64,000 nucleotides of DNA, from assembly GCA_905209085.1 (NCBI GenBank), contig CAJLRM010000003.1:248001-312000 (forward strand), read 5' to 3'. The notes under the pieces were generated by a model. It was given only the letters and a program-made list of their open reading frames with translations, was not told where the DNA came from and did not search any database. Both the position numbers and the translations under genes were made by a program. Positions 16,831 through 26,590 of this stretch are shown here, in pieces; within the stretch, counting starts at the first letter, position 1, and each line of letters begins with the position of its first letter. The stretch is from an uncultured Eubacteriales bacterium (GTDB lineage: Bacteria; Bacillota; Clostridia; Christensenellales; Borkfalkiaceae).

Positions 16831-19800
16831 GCGAAAGATATACATAGGCGTTCTGTCGTGCCTCGCATTCGTCTGCCTGGTCTGCTCGGCGATTTTCGGC
16901 GTTCTGCCTTCCCTCCGTGCTGCCGCGGAGGAGGAATTGCCCGTGCAGGTCACGTATCTGGGCGAAACGGAGTATACGGTGTCAGACGGGGGCGCATCTT
17001 CCCGCGGCGCCGTCGATTCGAACGCGCTCGACAAGGGAAAAATCGTTCTCGGACCCGCCGTGGCGCAGAGGCGATTCGATAGGGGCGTGTCTTTGCTGAC
17101 GATTTCTAATGCGCAGGCGGCGACGCTGACGATTCCCGTTTCGGAAAATTCGGGCTTCGATCTTTTCACGACCGATTTCGGCGTGGACGCCGCAAACGGG
17201 GACGCGGCGGCTTCCGCACGCTTTCAGTTTTACGCGGACGGGACTCTGCTCGAAGAAAAAACGGTGAAGGGAAGCGATTTTCACGATAAATTCGAAATTT
17301 CGCTTGCGGACGTCGCGGAGATAAAAATTTCCGTGTTCGGCAAACAGGGGATGTGCGTTTCCTTCGGCGACGCCGCATTTTACAAAAGCTCTCCCAACGC
17401 GGTGTCCATGCGGGTGGAAAACGCCGTTTACGGCGCCTGGCCCGTGCCCGTCCAGCGCAACGCCAATCTGTACGGCGGCGGCTTGAAGATCGGGAATACG
17501 GAATATAAATACGGCTTCTGCGTCAACAGCGTTTCCTCGTTCGATCTCGTCGTCGACGGAAATTACGCTTGGTTTTCCGCATACGTCGGCATCGACGAGG
17601 CCGTGGCGGGCGGCAGCAGCGCGGGATCCGTGCGCATCGAGGCGCGCGCGGTCGATCGGGAGGGGAAAGTCCTCCGTTCCGTCCGCACGCCCGTATTGTA
17701 CGGATATATGGGGCAGTATAAACTGCTCCTTAATACGTCGGGCGCGGCGCGTATCCGCTTCTTCATCGAGGACGGGGGCGACGGAATCGGGGACGACATG
17801 GCCGTCATCGGCGCGCCCGCGTTTTCGATGACGCTCGGAAAAGCCGCCGCTCATCTCGGAGATTTCTATCTTCTTTCCTCGTCGGTCGGGGAAGGAACTT
17901 TGGGAATCGACAAAACCGCTTCCGGCGGCGCGCTCGACTATACGCGGGGCAAGGAGTCCCTTTCCTTTGAAAAGGGCGTGGGCTTCTCGCTCAAAAACGC
18001 CTCTTACGAAAAATATCTCGCCAATCCCGATAACTCGGAAAATTACGCGTATGCCGATTTTGATATTTCTTCTTCGAACGCGCAGTTTTTTGAAGGGCTT
18101 TTTGTCATGCGTTCGGGCGCGGGCGCCTATGCGGAAGTGTATGCGGACGGCGAATTGGTTGCGAAAGCCGTGGAGATAGTTCCCCTCGACAAGGGCGGAG
18201 CGCCTTTGAGAGTTTCTTCTCTGCTCCCTGAAAACGCGGCGAATTTAGAGGTGCGGCTGATTGCGAAGGCTGAGAACGCGGGCGGGGAAGTGGAATTCGT
18301 AAACGCCAGGCTGTACGGCGACGGAGCGGCGTTCGGCGGCTTTGCGGTATCGGAAAGCCTTAACGAAAATTATCCCTATCCTTTCGGACGGGACGTAACG
18401 CCGCTCGGAAAAGAAGCGCGTATTCTTTCGAAAAACGGCGCCAAAGGGGTGGCTTCCTCTATCTCCCTCTTTGCCGGTTCTTCCGTCGCTTTCGGCGTTT
18501 TCGACAAGGAAGCGGATACCTTCTCCGCGGTGATCGGTTTGCAGGAAGGCTATCGGGGCGCGCTTACGTTCAAAGTCACTGCCGTGTTTGCGGACGGTTC
18601 CCGTTCGGTGTATACGTCGCCCGAAATCTCGGCGGAAAATTCCTATTTGGAGATCGCCTGGTACGCGGGCAAAAATATGGAAAAGATCATCCTCGAAGTC
18701 AAGGGCGACGAAGGATGCGTCGGCGTGTTCGGTGAAAATCTGCTGTTTAGAAGCGGTTACGGCGACAAGGAACGAATCAGCGAGCTCGAATGGAGCGGCG
18801 CGGAAAGCGGCTGGGGTACCGTCAATATCGATAAAGACGTCATGGGCTATCCCATCAACGTCAACGGCACGATATACGAAAAGGGCGTTTCCATGCACGC
18901 CTTCAACGAAGCGGACAAATACGCCTACGTACAGGTGAATATACCCGAAGGATTAGGGTACACCGTGTTCGCCGCCCGAATCGGCGTCAGCAAGGATACC
19001 TCCAACGGCGGCACGGCGGGCAGCGTGAAATTTTACGTGGAAGGGGACGGAAAAATTCTGTTCGCGTCCAACCTCGTCCGCGTCAGCGACGATGCGCAGT
19101 TTATCCTCGTCGATATTTCGGGCGTTTCGCGGCTCAAACTCATGGTCGACAACGGCGACGGGGGCTACGAGTGCGATTTTGCGGTCTGGATAGATCCCGT
19201 CATCGCCAAGACGACTTCCGTGCTCGACGACTATTTAAGGCTCGACAGTCCCATCGCCAATCAGTCGGTGGCGGCGACGGGAAATAACGTGTTCACCGTT
19301 TCGGGCACCCTTTTAGGCGCGGAAACGGAAGCGGAAATTTTCCTGAACGGCGTTTCGGCGGGCAAAGCCGCGGCGGGAAAATACGGGAAATTTTCCAGGG
19401 AAATCTCCGTGGCTTCGGCGGGCAGAAACGTTATCGAAGTGAAAGCGGGGAATCTTAGGGAGGAAATGAGCATTTTCGTCGCGGACAACGCCGTGTCCGA
19501 AAAGAGTTATACGCTCGCATCTTCTTCCACGTCCGTCACCGTGCGCCCCGCGTCCAACGGCGTAATTATCGAAAATATTTCCCGTGCAGACGGCTATCGA
19601 TGGCTGAAAGATTCTTCCTTCGTGCGTTTCCCCGACGAAGTGCGCCTCGGCGGAAAAGGCGGAACGCCCTTCCCCCTCGTTTGGGATTTCGAGGGCGCTG
19701 AGTATGAAGAAGAGGATATCGTTTCCAAAAACATCGACGTCTTTAAACAAGACTATGTCGGCAAGACAAAATCGTACGCCTTTTCGTATGCGGACGAAAG

Positions 19801-22800
19801 CGGGAAATTTTCTTTGAAATCGGTATGGTCGACGCAGTCGGACTTTGCCGCGCCAGTGTCCCATCGGATAGATCTCGTCAATAGAAGCGGGGAGAAAATT
19901 TACGTTTCCACCGCGGACACCCTTACCATGTCTTTGACGAAGCCGCAGGGCAGCAACTTGACCGCCTCTTATTCCTATAAGGGCGCGGTGTATCAGACTT
20001 CCTACGGCTACCGCTGCGACAGAATATCGGACGGCTACGACATGGACGTGTTCAGTTCCACCGATTACAACAACGGCTATCAGGAGGACGCGGGCTTTAT
20101 GCCCTGGGTATCCCTGAACGCGGACGGCGGGGAAGGATTGAATATCGGCGTCGTCTGGTCGGACTGCCGCGCGCACGTCTACGGCACGGGCAGCGACGGC
20201 GTGTATATCGAGGCGGGGCTTCGCCCGCGCTTCGAAACGGAAATCCCCGCGGGGGAAACTTTCTATATCCCCGAGTCCTTTGTGGACGCCTACGCGGGTG
20301 GCGTGGACGACGGCTCCAATCAGCTCAAAAGCTGGCTGTTCGCCTTCAATATGCCCGAGGTAAACCGCCTCGACGATTCCCTGCCCTCCTTCGAGTTCAA
20401 TCTGTGGGAGCTTTTGGACGAGGAGCGCCGTTCCTGGCGCATGAGCGACAGCAAGTTCTATACGGGCGTGCATCAGCTTGCGGAAATGGGAATAGACGAA
20501 ATCACCATCGACACCTATTGGTGGAAGGACATCGGGGATTGGCGGGGCGTGCATGAAAAATGGCAGAGTTCCATCACCTATTCCTCCGATTTCGTCAACG
20601 CGCTGGGCATGAATTTCAGCCTCTATATGCAGGCGGGCAACGGCAGCTCGCTGCATACGGACGCGATGACGGGGATCGGCATCAACGGCAATCCCAATTG
20701 GTTCGCCACGGGCGAAAATAAGATCTGGGACGAACTTTGTATCGCGGACAGCGACGCGCGGGCGTTCTTGTCCGAATATCTCAAAAGCTATTTCATGGAG
20801 CTTGGATTGGACGGAATCCGCACCGACTTCGGCTATATACTCGGCTACTGCGGCAAAGAGGGGCACGACCACATCGACAACCGCGCGGACGTGGGATATT
20901 GGACTTCCCTGTACGTCTATCAATTGTTCGAGGAAATGTATAAACTTTTCCCCGCGCCGTCCGACGTCAACGGGGACAGCGAAGCGCATTATTTCAAGTG
21001 GGAAAACTGCAACTGCGGCGGCACCTTGAAGGATTTTGCGAGCATGAAATACGCCACGCGCATTCAGACCACGGACGCTTACGATCCCATCAACGTCCGC
21101 AGAAGCTTCTACGACGCCAGCTACGCTCTGCCGTCCATGCAGCTGATGCTGTGGATGAACGACTATATGTATAACGGCGACGGACCTTATCCCAACGACA
21201 ACTATCGTTTCTGGTCCATGCTGATGGGCGCGCCCTGTCCCATGATCAGTATGCCCTCGGACATGGCGCCCGAAACGTACGCTTCCCTCGTCAACACCGT
21301 TTCCATCTATCAGAACTGGATGCGGGAGCTTGTCAAGTACGGGGATCTCTATCACATTCTGCCCCGCGCGGACGGCGTTCATTGGGACGGCGTGCAGTAT
21401 TTCAACCCCGATACGGGCAAGGGGGCGGCGCTCGCGTTCAAGCCGGATCCCGACGGAACGGTGGACGACACCGTAACTCTTAAATTCGACGGTATTTCCG
21501 ACGCGGCGACTTATTACGTCTGGTCGGAGGAGGGGTATATTCCTTTCGCAACCTATACGGGCGCGCAGCTCAAAAAGGGAATCGATCTGACCATCGAGGA
21601 AAGTTACGGCGCGGAGATCGTGTATTTCATGGATACTACCGCCGCGGGCGCGGAAGAAACGGTGGCCCGTCCGAAGGCTTTTTCCGTTGAAACGCTTGCG
21701 GGAATCGGCAGATTGGAATTGACGCTCGGACTTTCCGAAAACGCCGACTATTACGTATTCGCTCTGGAAAAGGAGGGCGAAACGGTATACGCCTTTATCG
21801 CGGACGAATTCGGCGCGAAATCCAACCTTTTGGAAGGGCTTTTTGCAGGAAGCTACAAACTGACCGTGACGGCGTATAACCGCTTCGGTTCGACGACGCG
21901 GGAATACGAAGCGGAGGTCGAGGGCTCTTCTGAATTTGCGGACGCGGGATACGTCGTTTCGGGCGCGGACGGCGGGGAGATCGTCATCGACGGCGCCCGC
22001 TATATCGACGGCCATTCGCTCGACCTTTCGGATAAAGAATTCGGAGAAGCGGCGTTCCGCACGATCGACGTTACGAATCTGGGCGGGCGCACCGCGCTGA
22101 ATATCCGCGCCGCGCTTGCGGTCGGGGACGAGGCCGAAAGAGCCGAGATCAGTATTTACGGCGTGAAGGGCGGCAAAAAAGAATTGTTAAAGAGCCTGAC
22201 GGTTTCGGCGAAGGAAAAATTCTATGACGTTTCCGTGAATATCGAGGGGTATTCGGGTTTGAAGATCACCGCGGAAAATACGAGTCCCGACGTGTATACG
22301 CAGACGGCGGTCGGCTACGGGAGAACGGGGCTGTACGGCGGCGCGGCGTCTGAGAATTACGATTTTTCCTTCGACGTGCGGGTGCTGAGGAACGGACTCA
22401 ACGAAACTTTCCCCCGTGCGGGCGGGTTTGCCGCCTACGTGGACGACGACAATTTCGCGGCGCTGTATCTGGACGCCTACTATTCGAATATCGTCATTTA
22501 CGAGCGGGTCGGCGGTCAGCGCAATGATAAGACGTACAAGATAAAAATGGAGGAGGATTTCGACTATTCCGCGAAACATACCCTGCGGGCGGTGAGAAGC
22601 GGCGAAAACGTCTTCTATTTTGTGGACGGGGAGCTCGTCGCGGAGCATACGTTAAAGCTCGCTCCGTCCAAAGTGGCTTTGATTACGGAGGACGCGCAGG
22701 CGCGTTTCTCGGACGTGGTAAGGCGAATCGGCGGTCGGGTGGAGGAGATCTCCTGGCGCGCCTATAACGTCGGGGTGAATATTTACGGCAAAAACGTTTA

Positions 22801-22867
22801 CAGCACGAAAGTGACGCAAGGCGTTTGGGCGCGCGTAAAGCCGCGGCTGCAACTGGTTTTGTACTGA
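16823..22867 (+). CDS. giant secreted NPCBM/GH36-like alpha-galactosidase
   Basis: A 2,014-residue exported protein. After a signal peptide come several NPCBM-like beta-sandwich segments. The clearest is at residues about 652-800 (WSGAESGWGTVNIDKDV ... YEKGVSMHAF). An Ig-like unit (about 805-890) and a GH36 N-terminal sandwich follow. A (beta/alpha)8 domain starts near 1,190, with GLDGIRTDFGYILGYCG (candidate nucleophile Asp about 1335), ENCNCGG and 'IQTTDAYDP' (candidate acid/base region). C-terminal Ig and LamG-like units end at 1,975. GH36 enzymes remove terminal alpha-galactose. Unlike neighbours it has no GCGS anchor, so it may be released or held by its binding modules. Confidence 0.82.
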   Translation: MVKRKIYIGVLSCLAFVCLVCSAIFGVLPSLRAAAEEELPVQVTYLGETEYTVSDGGASSRGAVDSNALDKGKIVLGPAVAQRRFDRGVSLLTISNAQAATLTIPVSENSGFDLFTTDFGVDAANGDAAASARFQFYADGTLLEEKTVKGSDFHDKFEISLADVAEIKISVFGKQGMCVSFGDAAFYKSSPNAVSMRVENAVYGAWPVPVQRNANLYGGGLKIGNTEYKYGFCVNSVSSFDLVVDGNYAWFSAYVGIDEAVAGGSSAGSVRIEARAVDREGKVLRSVRTPVLYGYMGQYKLLLNTSGAARIRFFIEDGGDGIGDDMAVIGAPAFSMTLGKAAAHLGDFYLLSSSVGEGTLGIDKTASGGALDYTRGKESLSFEKGVGFSLKNASYEKYLANPDNSENYAYADFDISSSNAQFFEGLFVMRSGAGAYAEVYADGELVAKAVEIVPLDKGGAPLRVSSLLPENAANLEVRLIAKAENAGGEVEFVNARLYGDGAAFGGFAVSESLNENYPYPFGRDVTPLGKEARILSKNGAKGVASSISLFAGSSVAFGVFDKEADTFSAVIGLQEGYRGALTFKVTAVFADGSRSVYTSPEISAENSYLEIAWYAGKNMEKIILEVKGDEGCVGVFGENLLFRSGYGDKERISELEWSGAESGWGTVNIDKDVMGYPINVNGTIYEKGVSMHAFNEADKYAYVQVNIPEGLGYTVFAARIGVSKDTSNGGTAGSVKFYVEGDGKILFASNLVRVSDDAQFILVDISGVSRLKLMVDNGDGGYECDFAVWIDPVIAKTTSVLDDYLRLDSPIANQSVAATGNNVFTVSGTLLGAETEAEIFLNGVSAGKAAAGKYGKFSREISVASAGRNVIEVKAGNLREEMSIFVADNAVSEKSYTLASSSTSVTVRPASNGVIIENISRADGYRWLKDSSFVRFPDEVRLGGKGGTPFPLVWDFEGAEYEEEDIVSKNIDVFKQDYVGKTKSYAFSYADESGKFSLKSVWSTQSDFAAPVSHRIDLVNRSGEKIYVSTADTLTMSLTKPQGSNLTASYSYKGAVYQTSYGYRCDRISDGYDMDVFSSTDYNNGYQEDAGFMPWVSLNADGGEGLNIGVVWSDCRAHVYGTGSDGVYIEAGLRPRFETEIPAGETFYIPESFVDAYAGGVDDGSNQLKSWLFAFNMPEVNRLDDSLPSFEFNLWELLDEERRSWRMSDSKFYTGVHQLAEMGIDEITIDTYWWKDIGDWRGVHEKWQSSITYSSDFVNALGMNFSLYMQAGNGSSLHTDAMTGIGINGNPNWFATGENKIWDELCIADSDARAFLSEYLKSYFMELGLDGIRTDFGYILGYCGKEGHDHIDNRADVGYWTSLYVYQLFEEMYKLFPAPSDVNGDSEAHYFKWENCNCGGTLKDFASMKYATRIQTTDAYDPINVRRSFYDASYALPSMQLMLWMNDYMYNGDGPYPNDNYRFWSMLMGAPCPMISMPSDMAPETYASLVNTVSIYQNWMRELVKYGDLYHILPRADGVHWDGVQYFNPDTGKGAALAFKPDPDGTVDDTVTLKFDGISDAATYYVWSEEGYIPFATYTGAQLKKGIDLTIEESYGAEIVYFMDTTAAGAEETVARPKAFSVETLAGIGRLELTLGLSENADYYVFALEKEGETVYAFIADEFGAKSNLLEGLFAGSYKLTVTAYNRFGSTTREYEAEVEGSSEFADAGYVVSGADGGEIVIDGARYIDGHSLDLSDKEFGEAAFRTIDVTNLGGRTALNIRAALAVGDEAERAEISIYGVKGGKKELLKSLTVSAKEKFYDVSVNIEGYSGLKITAENTSPDVYTQTAVGYGRTGLYGGAASENYDFSFDVRVLRNGLNETFPRAGGFAAYVDDDNFAALYLDAYYSNIVIYERVGGQRNDKTYKIKMEEDFDYSAKHTLRAVRSGENVFYFVDGELVAEHTLKLAPSKVALITEDAQARFSDVVRRIGGRVEEISWRAYNVGVNIYGKNVYSTKVTQGVWARVKPRLQLVLY

Positions 22868-22945
22868 AAACAATCCAAACAGAAAACAGGCGCGTTCCGT
22901 TTGCGCTTTGAAAAAACATGACAGCTTTTTTGTAAGGAGGAAGCT

Positions 22946-25681
22946 ATGAGAAAACGTTTTTTATTGGCATCGTCCGCCGCCGTGATGGCGGTGTGCGTGG
23001 CTTTGGGCGCTCTGCCCTTCGTTTCGTCCGCGTCTGCCGCCGAGTCACCCGCCGAGTCACCCGCCGAGGAGATCGCGGTGGTGGAGGAACTGACGTGGGA
23101 AGGAACTCCCACCTGCGGTTGGGGAGAGGTGAGAAAAAATCTTCACTGCGCGGGGAAAGCCTTGTCGATAGGCGGCGTCGGGTATGATTACAACAGCATC
23201 GGCACGCATTTGCCCGGCTCGGACATTCCACAGGATATCGTATACGACATTTCGGACTATTCCGCGACGTATCCCTATTTGACGCTCGGCGTCGGTATGC
23301 CCGACGGGGCGAGCAACGCGGCGAAATTCAGCGTCCTCGTCGACGACGTCGTCGCGGATTCGGTCGTCTATACTTCCGGCGGCGGGGAATCGCCTTCGCC
23401 CATGACGATGAGGGCCTACGTCAAGGACGCGGAAAAGATTGCCCTGCGCCTCGAATGGGGCGGGGCGGGCTACGCCGACGGCGCCTGCGCGTTTACGGAC
23501 GTCAGGCTGCAAAAAGAAACGGAGGGAAGGACTTTCGCAAACAGGACTCTCTCCCGCCTGAACACGAGCGCGACGGGGTACGGCTTTCCCGGTTACGGAG
23601 AGGTGGTGATGTACGACTCGCAGGCGGACAACAGCGCTTTCGATTACATGATTTACGACGAGCATCTTCAATTTACGGAAGGACTCGGTCTGCATCTTCT
23701 CAACGTGCCTTACGCGACGTATGAGGCGGATAAGGCGAACGCGGGAAATTATGTGTCGATGAAATGGAATATCGAAAACAAGGGCTATTCCTATTTCAAT
23801 TCGCTCGTCTATATGCAGAACGGATACGGCTGTCACGTGGATCTGTGGGCGGACGGCGTCGAATTGTATACGTCGGGACTGATCAATTCCGTCGGCACGT
23901 ACGCCGCGACGGGAAAGGATCCGAGGACGGCGCCCGCCGTCGTTCAGGCGGCGATTCCCGAAGGCGCGAAAGAGTTTGAGGTGCGCGTCGTCGCGGACAC
24001 TCAATACGCCGAAGGACAGGTCAACCTCCTCAATCCCATGTTCTTTGAAAAAAGCGACAAACTGGTGTCTTACGCGGCGGAGCAGAAAGCCGCCGACATC
24101 TGGGCGTATCAGGCGCCCCGCACCTTTATGTGGGACGGTAAGCAAACGGAATTGTACGACGCGGCGGCGGATAAAAACGTAGTTTGCAGCGACGGAATCT
24201 TTTTTATCGCGGGCACATCCAAAGCGAACGCCGCTGCCTATACGTTCGATATTTCCTCCCTGCCTTACAATACGCTGAGCGGCGTTTTGGGGAGAGCGAT
24301 CTACTATCCGAATCATGCCGAAGCCAAGCCCGTGAAACTGACCGCGGAAGTGGATTACGGCGAAGGCAAAACCGAAACGCTGGAATCGCAAGGGGTGGAT
24401 TGGACGAACAGCGGACTGCCCGTTTCCTATCATTGGAAAGAGGGCGCAAAGACGTTGACTTTATATCTCGTTTCGGAAAATGCCGCTTTCAGTGAAACGG
24501 TGTTCGCTTCCGCGCGTTTCGAGAATAAATATTCCGTCACTTACGACGTGAATGGAGTCAAGGAATCCCGCTATTTCGACGCGGGGGAAGCTTTGACCTG
24601 CCCCGAAGTGGCGGAGAAAGAGGGCTATGAATTTTTGGGCTTCCGACTCGAAGGAGAAGAGGGAATCTACGATTTCACCGACAAAACGGCGTTGTCGGAT
24701 ATGGCGTTTACAGCCGTGTGGAAAGCAAACGTCTATCAGATCTCTTATGAGCGGAAACTGGGTGAGCGCGAGGCGGAAACGGTTTCTTACGAGCCGACGC
24801 AGTACGTCTACGATACCCGGCTTGCCCTTCCTGAGGCGGAAGCGGTAGAGGGATACGATTTCGTCGGCTGGTACGTCGGTGAGGAGAAGGTGGAGGCATT
24901 GGCGGCGGAAAAGTATACTTCCGACATTACGGTGACAGCCGTCTATTCCCTCAAACATTTCTCCGTGACGTTCAAGAACGGCGATGACGTAGTCGATTCT
25001 CAGGACGTCGCGTTCGGCGCGCTCGTTTCGGACGTACAGGCGCCCGCGAAAGTCGGCTACACTTTCGGCGGCTGGAAGACGGACGGCGGGGAAATCTTTG
25101 ACGTTTCCACGCCCGTGAGTTCGGATCTGACGCTGTCCGCGGTATGGACGGCGAAGGAGTTTAATATCGCCTATAAGCAGTCTTTGGGCGGCTCCGAGAG
25201 CGCTGCGGACGGCTATTCGCCCGCGAAGCACGTCTACGGCGCGGACACCGCGCTGCCCGCAGGAAAACAGATCGAGGGATATACCTTCCTCGGCTGGTTT
25301 GTGGACGGCAAAGAGGTGACGGCGCTCGGCGGAACGGACTATCTGGAAGATATCGTCGCGGTGGCAAAATATCGGATCGTCACGCTGACGGTGACGTTCG
25401 TTTCGGACGGGGAGAATTTCGAGGTCGCGTACGATTACGGCAAAACGGTTTCCGCCAAACAGCTGGAAAAAGACGGATATACGCTGAAAGGCTGGTACAC
25501 GGATGCCGAATGCAAGAACGCTTACGATTTTTCGGCGCCGCTTAAAGCGGATTTAAAACTGTACGCCGCTTGGGAGAAAAACACGGAGAGCGGCTGCGGA
25601 TCCGTCATCGGCGCGGCGTGCGTTCTGCCCTGTCTGGCGGCAGCGTTGGCGGTCGTTTTCGGCAAAAGGAAAAAGAGATAA
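22946..25681 (+). CDS. NPCBM and InlB-repeat surface protein with GCGS anchor
   Basis: A 911-residue surface protein behind a strong aaggagg site. The signal peptide is followed by a short duplicated ESPAESPAEE linker. An NPCBM-like module covers about residues 45-190 (TWEGTPTCGWGEVRKNLHC). An uncharacterised beta region follows. Four to five InlB B-type/Listeria-Bacteroides repeats span about residues 529-880 (signature GY.F.GW, for example EGYDFVGWYV, VGYTFGGWKT, EGYTFLGWFV, DGYTLKGWYT). The end is SGCGSV, a hydrophobic helix and GKRKKR. The repeats likely act as a stalk that displays the carbohydrate-binding head. Confidence 0.85.
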   Translation: MRKRFLLASSAAVMAVCVALGALPFVSSASAAESPAESPAEEIAVVEELTWEGTPTCGWGEVRKNLHCAGKALSIGGVGYDYNSIGTHLPGSDIPQDIVYDISDYSATYPYLTLGVGMPDGASNAAKFSVLVDDVVADSVVYTSGGGESPSPMTMRAYVKDAEKIALRLEWGGAGYADGACAFTDVRLQKETEGRTFANRTLSRLNTSATGYGFPGYGEVVMYDSQADNSAFDYMIYDEHLQFTEGLGLHLLNVPYATYEADKANAGNYVSMKWNIENKGYSYFNSLVYMQNGYGCHVDLWADGVELYTSGLINSVGTYAATGKDPRTAPAVVQAAIPEGAKEFEVRVVADTQYAEGQVNLLNPMFFEKSDKLVSYAAEQKAADIWAYQAPRTFMWDGKQTELYDAAADKNVVCSDGIFFIAGTSKANAAAYTFDISSLPYNTLSGVLGRAIYYPNHAEAKPVKLTAEVDYGEGKTETLESQGVDWTNSGLPVSYHWKEGAKTLTLYLVSENAAFSETVFASARFENKYSVTYDVNGVKESRYFDAGEALTCPEVAEKEGYEFLGFRLEGEEGIYDFTDKTALSDMAFTAVWKANVYQISYERKLGEREAETVSYEPTQYVYDTRLALPEAEAVEGYDFVGWYVGEEKVEALAAEKYTSDITVTAVYSLKHFSVTFKNGDDVVDSQDVAFGALVSDVQAPAKVGYTFGGWKTDGGEIFDVSTPVSSDLTLSAVWTAKEFNIAYKQSLGGSESAADGYSPAKHVYGADTALPAGKQIEGYTFLGWFVDGKEVTALGGTDYLEDIVAVAKYRIVTLTVTFVSDGENFEVAYDYGKTVSAKQLEKDGYTLKGWYTDAECKNAYDFSAPLKADLKLYAAWEKNTESGCGSVIGAACVLPCLAAALAVVFGKRKKR

Positions 25682-25831
25682 ACGGTAACAAAGCGCGGGA
25701 AAGCCTGAAAAAAGACGCGGCGGCTCCGTAAAAGGGAAAACGCCGCGAAAAAGTCAAGGATGGCGCGCGGCGACGCCGTTGTCGAATGCGACGGTAAGCC
25801 GCGCGAAAAAAAAATCAAAAAAGGGACGGTT
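25682..25831 (+). other. short spacer with GC-rich hairpin before the radical-enzyme module
   Basis: CGCGGCG and CGCCGCG (within 25,719-25,749) form a perfect 7-bp stem. It is followed by A residues, not T, on the plus strand, so it could terminate only minus-strand transcription or stabilise an mRNA end. Confidence 0.35.
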
Positions 25832-26587
25832 ATGGAAACGGGCATCATCTTTCAAATACAGCGCTATTGTATTCACGACGGAAAAGGAGTGAGGACCTGC
25901 GTATTTTTCAAGGGATGTCCGTTGCGTTGTCCCTGGTGTCATAATCCCGAAGGGCTGCGCGCGGAAAGGGAATGGGATTCGGAGGGCAGGGCGTACGGGC
26001 TTGCCGTCACGGCGGAAGAGATCGTCGGGGAGATCAAAAAAGACGGACTCTATCACTCCCTTTCGGGCGGCGGGGTCACGTTTACGGGCGGCGAACCCTT
26101 TTTGCAGGCGGAGTTCTGCGCGGAATTGGCCGAGGCGTGCAAAAGGGAAAACATCGACGTGGCTGTGGAAACCTGCGGCAGCGTTGAGTCCGGGTGCGTC
26201 GAGAGGGCGCTGCCTTATCTCGATCGGGTGCTGTTTGACGTCAAATCTTTCGACGCGCGGGCGCTCAAAAAGGTGACGGGCGGAGATTGGAAAAAGATGG
26301 AGCGCAATCTTTCGCTTTTCGAGGCGGCGGGGGTGCCCGTCACGCTGCGCGCGCCGCTCATTGCAGGCTTCAATTTTTCGGAAGAATATTTAAAAAAATT
26401 GGGGCAGTTCGCCGCGTCCTTAAAAAACGCGGAAAAGGTGGAGCTTCTTCCCTATCATCGTCTGGGCGAGGAAAAACGGCGGCGTTTCGGACAGCCGGCG
26501 GGGAATTTTCGGGAATTGACGGCGGGGGAAAAGGCGTTTGCGCTCGAATGCGTGCGGGGCGCGTTTCCCCGGGTAGAGGTGTTGTAA
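25832..26587 (+). CDS. glycyl-radical enzyme activating enzyme (radical SAM)
   Basis: A 251-residue radical-SAM protein. I start it at the ATG at 25,832, where the family N-terminus METGIIFQIQRY begins; the frame upstream is unlike the family. The cluster motif CPLRCPWC (CxxxCxxC, residues about 30-37) and 'TFTGGEP' SAM-binding motif are present. It lacks the extra ferredoxin-like clusters found in many dehydratase activases, so it is of the compact PFL-activase type. It lies four bases upstream of its likely substrate, the glycyl-radical enzyme at 26,591. Confidence 0.93.
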   Translation: METGIIFQIQRYCIHDGKGVRTCVFFKGCPLRCPWCHNPEGLRAEREWDSEGRAYGLAVTAEEIVGEIKKDGLYHSLSGGGVTFTGGEPFLQAEFCAELAEACKRENIDVAVETCGSVESGCVERALPYLDRVLFDVKSFDARALKKVTGGDWKKMERNLSLFEAAGVPVTLRAPLIAGFNFSEEYLKKLGQFAASLKNAEKVELLPYHRLGEEKRRRFGQPAGNFRELTAGEKAFALECVRGAFPRVEVL

Positions 26588-26590
26588 ATC

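Noticed and set aside
19313..22015. A 900-codon open frame on the minus strand opposite the GH36-like gene
   Set aside because: It is an antisense shadow produced by the high GC of the true gene; it lacks a ribosome site and any recognisable domain. Several other long minus-strand frames (for example near 3,628, 6,868, 8,496, 23,057 and 32,332) were rejected for the same reason.
23040..23070. Short tandem repeat in the signal-peptide linker of the NPCBM/InlB protein
   Set aside because: Only two copies of a 12-bp unit; too short to be meaningful beyond a linker duplication.
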